Below, piece after piece: positions 23,822 to 29,753 of a stretch of DNA of 51,875 bases. The notes under the pieces were generated by a model that was not told where the DNA came from, made no database searches, and saw nothing but the letters and a program-made list of their open reading frames with translations. This stretch comes from a virus: positions 1 to 51,875 of the IMG/VR virus record IMGVR_UViG_3300042444_000068; one strand, 5' to 3'. A program made the translations under genes and the position numbers. The number at the start of each line of letters is the position of its first letter. The first letter of the stretch is position 1.

Positions 23822-24130
23822 TTAAGGCCTATTAGCTTTACGAACAACCTGTTCCCAAGTCATTCTACCTTTACAGCCATAGCCTGTTGTCCTGCAACTT
23901 TGCAACATAAATATAGCAATAGCTGCTGTAACAAACAAAATTGTTGAAGAGCTCCTGTTCTTCTTTTTCTTGAAGAGAGCCCTAAATGGATAACCCATTG
24001 TTTCTGCAAAGTCTCTGTATAACTGACGTACAGGACTGAAATCAAACTCCCACAGGCAATATATAGCCATGAATGGGACAATAATGATGAACGCTACTAC
24101 CATGAGTAGAATACGAAGAATGTGCTTCAT
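23822..24130 (-). CDS. Membrane protein with lipobox-like C-terminal segment, 102 aa
   Basis: The frame is open to 24211, but the ATG at 24130 is preceded by AATACAAATC, as in the gene to its left. Two hydrophobic helices: residues about 5-27 (ILLMVVAFIIIVPFMAIY) and 64-80 (TILFVTAAIAIFML). The second runs into QSCRTTGYGCKGR, which looks like a lipoprotein cleavage site but is internal, so cleavage is doubtful. A basic linker lies between the helices. Function unknown; a membrane role is likely. Confidence 0.55.
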   Translation of the reverse strand: MKHILRILLMVVAFIIIVPFMAIYCLWEFDFSPVRQLYRDFAETMGYPFRALFKKKKNRSSSTILFVTAAIAIFMLQSCRTTGYGCKGRMTWEQVVRKANRP

Positions 24131-24161
24131 ACGATTTGTATTTAATTGATGAATTAATAAG

Positions 24162-24193
24162 AAAAAAGAGGGAACAGCATAGAAATGCATCCC
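24162..24193 (-). terminator. Hairpin terminator, leftward
   Basis: Stem around GCAT-AGAA-ATGC flanked by GGG/CCC, then a T6 run on the minus strand, past the stop of the 24,220 gene. Moderate stem quality. Confidence 0.55.
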
Positions 24194-24219
24194 CGTGTAC
24201 TTGCTTGCCATTAATATCT

Positions 24220-24438
24220 TTATATATAAGTCTTTTCTAGCTGAGGAATCTCAACCTCTGTTAAATGCTTATAATATTCTTTATATGTAACATAGTCTGG
24301 TCCCTCAGAACCTTCTGCATCCTTTAGAAGCTCTGCAATCTGCCTAAGAAGGTTTACATCCTCCTTATCAGGATTTACTTCACGCTCCATTACATGAAAC
24401 CAAGATGTAAGTCTAACTGCTTGTTGTGGCGTAAACAT
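24220..24438 (-). CDS. Hypothetical protein, 72 aa
   Basis: Small, acidic, helical protein (NPDKEDVNLLRQIAELLKDAE). No family recognised, no membrane segment. It lies between two terminators, so it may be its own short transcript; no promoter was recognised. Confidence 0.55.
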   Translation of the reverse strand: MFTPQQAVRLTSWFHVMEREVNPDKEDVNLLRQIAELLKDAEGSEGPDYVTYKEYYKHLTEVEIPQLEKTYI

Positions 24439-24472
24439 GTCAAATTATTTTAAATGATTGATTAATAATGTG

Positions 24473-24676
24473 TTATCTATTGTCCTCTATAATAAGACTA
24501 TCTAATGCAGGAACAGCTGAACAAGCTAATGAGCCAACATACCTATTCCCATCATATATACGAATAGAATCACAGTCTATTGACATTTGATATCCTGATG
24601 TCCCAGGACAAGAACTAATTGTACATCCCCCTATAAGCAATGTTATAAGTAGAATGAATGTTATTACTATCTTCAT
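24473..24676 (-). CDS. Small lipoprotein, 67 aa
   Basis: Hydrophobic signal followed by a lipobox, LLIGGC at 13-18, so Cys18 is the likely lipidation site. The mature part has three more Cys and is polar. It would be anchored in the bacterial envelope; it could be an outer spanin or an exclusion lipoprotein, but nothing in the sequence decides. It lacks the acidic residues after Cys18 that direct surface export in Bacteroidota. Confidence 0.7.
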   Translation of the reverse strand: MKIVITFILLITLLIGGCTISSCPGTSGYQMSIDCDSIRIYDGNRYVGSLACSAVPALDSLIIEDNR

Positions 24677-24901
24677 ATGTATAAATGTTTGTGTTAATGC
24701 TATATTATTGTTCTAGACTACACAATCAGTGTATCTATGTAAAGACCCCTATAACCCCTAATGGGTTACACACCATCTCTCTAACTCACAGAAAATCAAT
24801 CACTTATGTACCCACCCCTTGCAATGATTCATCATTTCCCACCCTTATATATAAGGAAGAGAAGGAAGTGCTCTCAATTAAGAGAACACTTCCTAATAAT
24901 G
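24677..24901. other. Intergenic region with hairpins
   Basis: No credible gene. It holds a short inverted repeat (TAACCC-CTAAT-GGGTTA) at about 24755-24771, a palindrome CCTTATATATAAGG near 24843-24856, and the terminator at 24863-24894. No promoter with both elements was seen. Confidence 0.6.
24863..24894 (-). terminator. Terminator of the 24,902-25,321 gene
   Basis: 13-base stem AGGAAGTG(T)TCTC / GAGAGCACTTCCT, with one G-U pair on the minus strand, a short loop, then T/C-rich bases and another palindrome. The strong stem fits the end of a single-gene transcript. Confidence 0.7.
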
Positions 24902-25321
24902 TTACACTAATGAATTAGCAAGGATGCTATCAAGTGCTTGCTCGCTGAGGTTGGCTGTGCTCACCTTTGCACGAACGTGCTGTTGAACAGCAATCTCAAT
25001 GTCTGCACCAATAGTACGCTCTTCAATTGCACAAGCTTGTAGTTCTTCCAAGTTAGCGAACACGCTCAATGCGCTTTCACGAGCAACTTGTACTGGCTTA
25101 CCGTCTTCACCAATTGCAGGATTACCATCTTGGTCAAGCTGACCAATCATTGTGCTGTCAACAACAGCATAGAATGGGAACTTAACAGTATCGTTAGGTG
25201 CATAGCCTAACTCTGCCATTTGGTTCTTGTGGATGAAGAAACTTTTGCCATAAGCTGTCTTTGCAGTGAAGTTACCTTTTGCTGACCAAACGCCTGATTT
25301 AACACGTAGTTCTTGTGCCAT
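24902..25321 (-). CDS. Unknown abundant-type protein at the strand switch, 139 aa
   Basis: Soluble, no signal or membrane segment. Starts MAQELRVKSGVWSAKGNFTA, with a beta-rich first 80 residues, then an Asp/Gly loop (DQDGNPAIGEDGKPVQ), and a helical C-terminal part (FANLEELQACAIEERT). It is set off as its own unit: a structured leader, its own terminator, and a possible divergent promoter at 25,514. These features suit a highly or early expressed protein, perhaps DNA- or host-directed; this is inference. No family recognised. Confidence 0.7.
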   Translation of the reverse strand: MAQELRVKSGVWSAKGNFTAKTAYGKSFFIHKNQMAELGYAPNDTVKFPFYAVVDSTMIGQLDQDGNPAIGEDGKPVQVARESALSVFANLEELQACAIEERTIGADIEIAVQQHVRAKVSTANLSEQALDSILANSLV

Positions 25322-25340
25322 AATAATTCGACAGTTTTTT

Positions 25341-25450
25341 ACAAGGTGTCTCCTTGTTAGTTAATGCACGGGGGGTGGCTCCCACGCGCACTCTGCCCCC
25401 GGGTCCTTGGTATGGAGTACCCTCCCCACTCATGGACAGGGGGGATTTTT
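25341..25450. promoter_or_regulatory. GC-rich structured leader region
   Basis: Several hairpins in a row: ACAAGG/CCTTGT at 25341-25357, GTGG/CCAC inside TGCACG/CGCGCA at 25365-25390, and a longer pairing of GGTCC with GGAC and CCCCC with GGGGGG across 25396-25444. The last ends in GGATTTTT on the plus strand. For the leftward gene this would be the 5' untranslated leader. Its GC content is far above that of the surrounding DNA. Confidence 0.6.
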
Positions 25451-25513
25451 CATGTGGAACAAATTAGGGGGGGATGAAAGTAAAGGGGTAGCTTGACATT
25501 AGTTTACATATTG

Positions 25514-25521
25514 TAAAGGTA
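25514..25521 (-). promoter_or_regulatory. Possible leftward -7 element
   Basis: TACCTTTA on the minus strand matches the -7 consensus of the window's promoters. No TTTG lies at the usual 20-21 base spacing; only a run of T ending in TTTG 8 bases upstream. It could drive the 24,902 gene through the GC-rich leader. Confidence 0.4.
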
Positions 25522-25541
25522 TAGGTTTACAAAAAAATAAA

Positions 25542-25574
25542 TTTGGTGGTTATATGGAGGAGGTTGTACCTTTG
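25542..25574 (+). promoter_or_regulatory. Rightward promoter P1
   Basis: TTTG at 25542-25545, 21-base spacer, TACCTTTG at 25567-25574: full match to the Bacteroidota -33/-7 pattern. It would give a leader of about 145 bases for the winged-helix gene. Confidence 0.7.
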
Positions 25575-25683
25575 GGGTGGAGGGTGGGTTAGGAATATAT
25601 GCTTCCTACAGACAGTAAGTCAATGAATGGGGAAGATGTGGTGGAAAAAATAGCATAATATAGCAATAGGTTAAAAGATTGTA

Positions 25684-25715
25684 TTTGAATATGTTAGAAT
25701 TACTTCCTATCTTTG
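25684..25715 (+). promoter_or_regulatory. Rightward promoter P2
   Basis: TTTG at 25684-25687, 20-base spacer, TATCTTTG at 25708-25715: full match. The ATG at 25726 lies only 11 bases past the -7 element, so transcripts from P2 would be nearly leaderless. Confidence 0.75.
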
Positions 25716-25725
25716 TAACAACTAT

Positions 25726-26073
25726 ATGACGGTGATATTACAAAAACTGAAGAAAGAAGAAGCTGACAGCTATAAGGTAGCTGAAAGGTATTATACTATT
25801 CTTTCTGCAGTGAATGATCTTAGGTTGACACAAAGGGAAGTGCAGCTTCTTGCTTTTACAGCTATTAGGGGAAACATCTCCTATGCTAATATAAGGAAGG
25901 ATTTCTGTGACACCTATGGCACCACCAATCCGTCCATAAATAACATCATTTCCAGGCTGAAGAAGATGGGGGTTTTGGTGAAGGATGGGACAAAGGTGAA
26001 GGTGAACCCCAAGATAGTATTAAACTTTGAAAATGACGTCACCCTTGAAATCAGACTTGTTCACGGACAATAA
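25726..26073 (+). CDS. Winged-helix DNA-binding regulator, 115 aa
   Basis: Helical N-terminus, then a winged-helix pattern: LTQREVQLLAFTAIRG (helices 1-2), TNPSINNIISRLKKMGVLV (recognition helix and turn), and a wing DGTKVKVNPKI. The first gene of the rightward arm, behind two promoters and just before an HU-like gene. A role as an arm-level transcription switch is inferred. Confidence 0.75.
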   Translation: MTVILQKLKKEEADSYKVAERYYTILSAVNDLRLTQREVQLLAFTAIRGNISYANIRKDFCDTYGTTNPSINNIISRLKKMGVLVKDGTKVKVNPKIVLNFENDVTLEIRLVHGQ

Positions 26074-26491
26074 GCCCGTAAGCCTGTCTGTCAAAGACTG
26101 GATTATTAGGAAGCTGGCTCCCAAGATGCTCATTAGTGAGAAGACCATTGAGGCTGTCATTAACCATCAGTTTCAAGAGGCCAACCAAGCGTTGACGAAA
26201 CATAAGAGCTTGGAGATCAGTGGGTTTGGGAAGTTCTTCTTCAATGACGGGAAGGCAACAAGGCAAATGGAGAAATACGAGAGCCAGGTGGCCCTGTTCA
26301 CAAAGAAGCTGGAGGACGTTAGCCTAACAGAGCAGAAGAGGAAGTCGTACGAGCTTAAGCTTCAGATAGCCTTGGATGGCATAAGAGATTTAAAACCAAG
26401 AATGTATGCTTTCACAGATTTACGAGGGGTGGAGGAACAACCTCATCCCCCCAGACAAGTTGAAGACAGCGATATTAGAGACGAGCAATAA
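26033..26491 (+). CDS. HU/IHF-like DNA-bending protein, 152 aa
   Basis: The helical start (VSLSVKDWIIRKLAPKMLIS, then TIEAVINHQFQEANQAL) leads to LEISGFGKFFFNDGKA, matching the GFG-x-F beta-arm start of HU/IHF proteins. After about residue 75 a charged helical extension follows instead of a normal arm tip, making it longer than HU (about 90). IHF-like genes are typical of crAss-like phages at this place. The frame can start with TTG at 26027, but the ATG at 26033 is preferred. It overlaps the previous gene by 41 bases. Confidence 0.8.
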   Translation: MTSPLKSDLFTDNKPVSLSVKDWIIRKLAPKMLISEKTIEAVINHQFQEANQALTKHKSLEISGFGKFFFNDGKATRQMEKYESQVALFTKKLEDVSLTEQKRKSYELKLQIALDGIRDLKPRMYAFTDLRGVEEQPHPPRQVEDSDIRDEQ

Positions 26492-26696
26492 AAGAATAAG
26501 CATTTGTAAGCAGTGTGAATTCCACTCAGCTAACAGAAAGAATTACAAAACCATCCGTCTTGACGCTCATTGCACCCATTGTGGATGCACATTGTCTGCT
26601 AAAACCAAATGTCTTTCATGTGCCTGTCCGTTAGAGAAATGGCTGGCAGAGGTTACGCAAGAACAAGAAGAGCAAATCAAAAAAGATGGAAAATAA
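26406..26696 (+). CDS. Zinc-ribbon protein, 96 aa
   Basis: Three Cys pairs: CKQC near residue 34, CTHCGC near 56, and CLSCAC near 69, followed by PLEKWLAE. This suggests two zinc sites. It resembles small zinc-ribbon proteins that recur next to TerL in Bacteroidota phages; function unknown. It overlaps the HU-like gene by 86 bases in a different frame, which is long, so a later start is possible. Confidence 0.7.
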   Translation: MLSQIYEGWRNNLIPPDKLKTAILETSNKRISICKQCEFHSANRKNYKTIRLDAHCTHCGCTLSAKTKCLSCACPLEKWLAEVTQEQEEQIKKDGK

Positions 26697-26943
26697 CGAG
26701 GTGATTTTCAAAAAGATTCCGTTGAAGGTGTTTTTAGACATTCTTCACGATGCGTGGGAAAAGGGAGCAGACTATGTTGACATAGTGGGTGTCCCTGATG
26801 AAGTGCAGGATAATATAGCTGTAGCCATTCGTGAGGAATACATGAATGTCAATCCAGAGGATGAGTTTGAAATAGACATAGAGTTAGAACATCCTGACGA
26901 CAACAAAGATTTATCAGACGAAGACTTAAACCAATTAATATGA
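26686..26943 (+). CDS. Acidic hypothetical protein, 85 aa
   Basis: Strongly acidic (Asp/Glu-rich last third) with a helical first half. It could be a DNA-mimic or adaptor by charge, but no family is recognised. It overlaps the zinc-ribbon gene by 11 bases and the next gene by 4 (ATGA). Confidence 0.6.
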   Translation: MENNEVIFKKIPLKVFLDILHDAWEKGADYVDIVGVPDEVQDNIAVAIREEYMNVNPEDEFEIDIELEHPDDNKDLSDEDLNQLI

Positions 26944-27119
26944 ATCCAGTAGTAGAAGCGTGGATAGTTATTGAAAAATTAGCAGCCTTGATTGCTACAC
27001 CTGAAGTAAGCCCAGAGGTGAAAAAACTGGCTAATGACGAGATTGAGAAACTTCTCAGTTCTGTGATTCAGCCCAGCCTCACCAAGTTTACAGCAGCGAG
27101 CTCAGGGATCTTGCTCTAA
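26940..27119 (+). CDS. Small helical protein, 59 aa
   Basis: MNPVVEAWIVIEKLAALIAT followed by a charged helix and a short hydrophobic end. The start overlaps the previous stop (ATGA) and the stop abuts the next ATG, so gene tiling supports it. Function unknown. Confidence 0.6.
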   Translation: MNPVVEAWIVIEKLAALIATPEVSPEVKKLANDEIEKLLSSVIQPSLTKFTAASSGILL

Positions 27120-27410
27120 ATGACAGATATGGGAAGACCCAACGATTATTACAGAGTGCTTGCACTTTTCCAGCAATTACATATATCCTACCCTAACTAC
27201 AATATGGGTAGACACATAGCCACTGCGCTAGATGAATATGGGGATGTGTGGGGACTTAGTGATAAAGAGATACTGTTTGCTCTTGAGAAGTATAAATCAG
27301 AGCTTGACATGGACGTTCCTCACACAGATGAGAGCGAAATTGATCAGATTATAAAGGAGGGGATGAATCTGGAGAATATTCTAAAAGAAGAAGATGGCGA
27401 AGATTATTAA
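27120..27410 (+). CDS. Hypothetical protein, 96 aa, upstream of terminase
   Basis: Soluble, helical. A conserved-looking start (PNDYYRVLALFQQLHISYPNY) and an acidic end (ESEIDQIIKEGMNLENILKEE). Role unknown, perhaps packaging. It overlaps the next gene by 17 bases. Confidence 0.6.
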   Translation: MTDMGRPNDYYRVLALFQQLHISYPNYNMGRHIATALDEYGDVWGLSDKEILFALEKYKSELDMDVPHTDESEIDQIIKEGMNLENILKEEDGEDY

Positions 27411-27729
27411 GAAAACTACATACATTAATACAGAGCTTGAATGGGCTGAACAACAGCTCACATCATGGAAAGCTTATGTGGATGCAAATCCCCTGCATGA
27501 ACTAAAAGACAGGATTGAATGGAAACCTACAGCCAAAGGAGGAATGCTTCCTATGGTGATAGCTTCCATCGAGGCACAGGGTAAGTTCATACAAGAAACC
27601 ATGAAAAATTACTTAGCACTTCTAGAGGTGGTGGAAAAACTACGTGAGAAGGAAGAAGCTAAAGTGGAAATCAGAGGCAGTGGAGAACTATCCACCATGG
27701 CTGAAGACTTCCTAAAAAGCAGACGATGA
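27394..27729 (+). CDS. Candidate small terminase subunit, 111 aa
   Basis: Basic N-terminus, then helices (LEWAEQQLTSWKAYVD and IASIEAQGKFIQETMKNYLALLEVVEKL), with an RR end. Position just before TerL (4-base overlap) and the helical, oligomer-like pattern suggest TerS, but no clear helix-turn-helix is visible. The call rests on position. Confidence 0.45.
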   Translation: MAKIIKKTTYINTELEWAEQQLTSWKAYVDANPLHELKDRIEWKPTAKGGMLPMVIASIEAQGKFIQETMKNYLALLEVVEKLREKEEAKVEIRGSGELSTMAEDFLKSRR

Positions 27730-29753
27730 ATGAGCTTATAAGTATAGATTACAAAGACTGGTTCATTAATCAGGGAAGACTCCCTGACCGTGAGTCAGCT
27801 GAGTATAAGTCATTCTTTGACTTTCATAAAGAGTTATGTCTAAATGGATGCATGATGAATGGGACATACATCAACCCATTCCTCTATTGGCATTTAAATG
27901 TGTGGCACACAGAGGTGGATGTTATTGATGAAAGAGGACGCATCTACCAGAAATATGCCAACCCCCTGTTACGTGATAATGAATGGATTGTGACAAATGA
28001 GATTGACAGGGCACAACAAGAAAAAAAGGGCTTGGTGATACTAGGAATACGACGTTTTGCCAAGTCTGTTTTAGAGGCTTCTTACATAGGGTGGGGCGCA
28101 ACATTTGATGAAAACTCCCAGAATGTGATCGCTGGGTTGAACGCCCCCGACATAAAGCTGATCACAGATAAGCTGGACAAGGGCCTTAACTTCTTACCTG
28201 AAGCATGGCGATGGCAGAGAGTTGAGGATAATTGGAAAAACCAAGTCACTCTAGGTATCAAGACTCGTGGAGGAGAACGTATACCGTTCTCTCAAATCCT
28301 CATCCGTAACTTGGATGAAGGTAATAATGAAGAAGCAATTGCAGGTACCAAGCCTCGTAAATTAATTATTGACGAGATTGGTAAGGGCAACTTCCTCAGA
28401 GGTTTTCAGGCAGCTGTGCCTGGTTTCACCACTCCGTATGGATGGGGATGTTCTCCTCTCCTGACAGGAACAGGTGGTGATATGAAGAAATTCATGGACG
28501 CTAAGTCCTTGATGTTTGACGCAGACAACTTTAACTTCCTTGCTTATAACAATGAAAAAGATGAGAGACGTGTTCATGGCTTGTTTATTTCGTATAAGTA
28601 TAGAATGGAAGCTAAGGAAGAAAGTACGTTGGGTGCGTTTCTTCAACAACCTGAAGGAAGCGATCTTCATAATGTCAAGATGCTTGTAAGCAATGAAGAG
28701 AAAGCCCTTGAAATAACTACAGCCAACCTTGAACGTCTGAAGAAAGCAGGAGATAGGGTGGCCTATCTAAAAGAAAAGATGTACTACCCACTTGAAGTGG
28801 ATGACATCTTCCTGAATGAGGACACAAATATATTTGATATAGAGGCAGCTAAACGTCAAAAGGGTAGACTGCTTAACCAGGGGCGTACAGGCACTCCTGT
28901 AGTTCTGTTTCATGACGGAGAGAAAATCAGTCACGAGTTTACAGACAAACAGCCTATAACCAACTTCCCTCTAAAGAATAGCGATCTAAAGGATGCTCCT
29001 GTTATCATATATGAGTTTCCTATTGAAAGTCCTCCATATGGATTGTATGTAGCTGGGGTCGATCCCTACAGACAGGGACAAGCTGCCTATTCTACATCAT
29101 TAGGATCTGTGTATGTTTATAAGAGAATGCACGACATAACTGGTGAGAAATATCAAGATATGTTCGTAGCTTCGTATTGTGCAAGACCTGATAAGAAAGA
29201 CACCTGGGAAGAACAGGCTAGACTTCTAATCAAATATTACAATGCACGTACGCTCTGTGAGAATGATGACATCTCGTTCATAGAATATATGAAAGCAAAA
29301 GGAGATGCACACTACCTTGAGAAACAACCTGATTGGTTGAAAGAGGTGGTGCCTGGTACAACAGTGAAGCGTGATTATGGTGTACACAGAAGCTCTGAGA
29401 AGATAAGAGACTATCTGCACAACTGCCTCAAGAAGTATATGGAGGAAGTGATATACACCGAGAAAGATGAAGATGGTAACATCATCAAAGAGGTGCAGGG
29501 AGTGTCAAAGATATTTGATCCTGTATTGCTAGAAGAGATAATTCAGTTTAACGATCAAGGTAACTTTGACCGTATCATTGCTGCAGAACTCGCTATAGCT
29601 CAGGCCCTTAAGATGGATCCTGTACTTGGTAAAGTGGGTGGTTCATCTGATCCAAGAGTGAGTGCAATATTCAAACCCAATAAGAAGAACGTTCTGTTTA
29701 CAGAGTCTCGTGGGTTATTTAATAAAGTGAAAAAAAGTAAACTTTTTATATAA
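27726..29753 (+). CDS. terL: Terminase large subunit
   Basis: 675 residues. ATPase: a deviant P-loop GIRRFAKS at 107-114 and Walker B KLIIDEIG near 212-219. Nuclease: YVAGVDPYRQGQ near residue 440 with the first acidic residue, CENDD near 505, and later acidic residues. It cleaves concatemers and pumps DNA into the capsid. The start overlaps the candidate TerS gene by 4 bases, and the stop overlaps the portal start by one base (TAATG), typical of coupled packaging genes. Confidence 0.9.
   Translation: MNELISIDYKDWFINQGRLPDRESAEYKSFFDFHKELCLNGCMMNGTYINPFLYWHLNVWHTEVDVIDERGRIYQKYANPLLRDNEWIVTNEIDRAQQEKKGLVILGIRRFAKSVLEASYIGWGATFDENSQNVIAGLNAPDIKLITDKLDKGLNFLPEAWRWQRVEDNWKNQVTLGIKTRGGERIPFSQILIRNLDEGNNEEAIAGTKPRKLIIDEIGKGNFLRGFQAAVPGFTTPYGWGCSPLLTGTGGDMKKFMDAKSLMFDADNFNFLAYNNEKDERRVHGLFISYKYRMEAKEESTLGAFLQQPEGSDLHNVKMLVSNEEKALEITTANLERLKKAGDRVAYLKEKMYYPLEVDDIFLNEDTNIFDIEAAKRQKGRLLNQGRTGTPVVLFHDGEKISHEFTDKQPITNFPLKNSDLKDAPVIIYEFPIESPPYGLYVAGVDPYRQGQAAYSTSLGSVYVYKRMHDITGEKYQDMFVASYCARPDKKDTWEEQARLLIKYYNARTLCENDDISFIEYMKAKGDAHYLEKQPDWLKEVVPGTTVKRDYGVHRSSEKIRDYLHNCLKKYMEEVIYTEKDEDGNIIKEVQGVSKIFDPVLLEEIIQFNDQGNFDRIIAAELAIAQALKMDPVLGKVGGSSDPRVSAIFKPNKKNVLFTESRGLFNKVKKSKLFI

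Larger units (their letters stand above)
25322..25725. other. Divergent intergenic control region
   Basis: 404 bases without a gene, between the leftward and rightward arms. It holds a GC-rich hairpin block (25,341-25,450), a leftward -7 candidate, and two rightward promoters. Confidence 0.75.

Noticed and set aside
24215-24222. TATCTTTA on the plus strand
   Set aside because: No -33 element and only leftward genes nearby.
24685-24918. Rightward 77-codon frame
   Set aside because: It runs over hairpins and the terminator of the leftward 24,902 gene, has no start signal, and its sequence is not protein-like.
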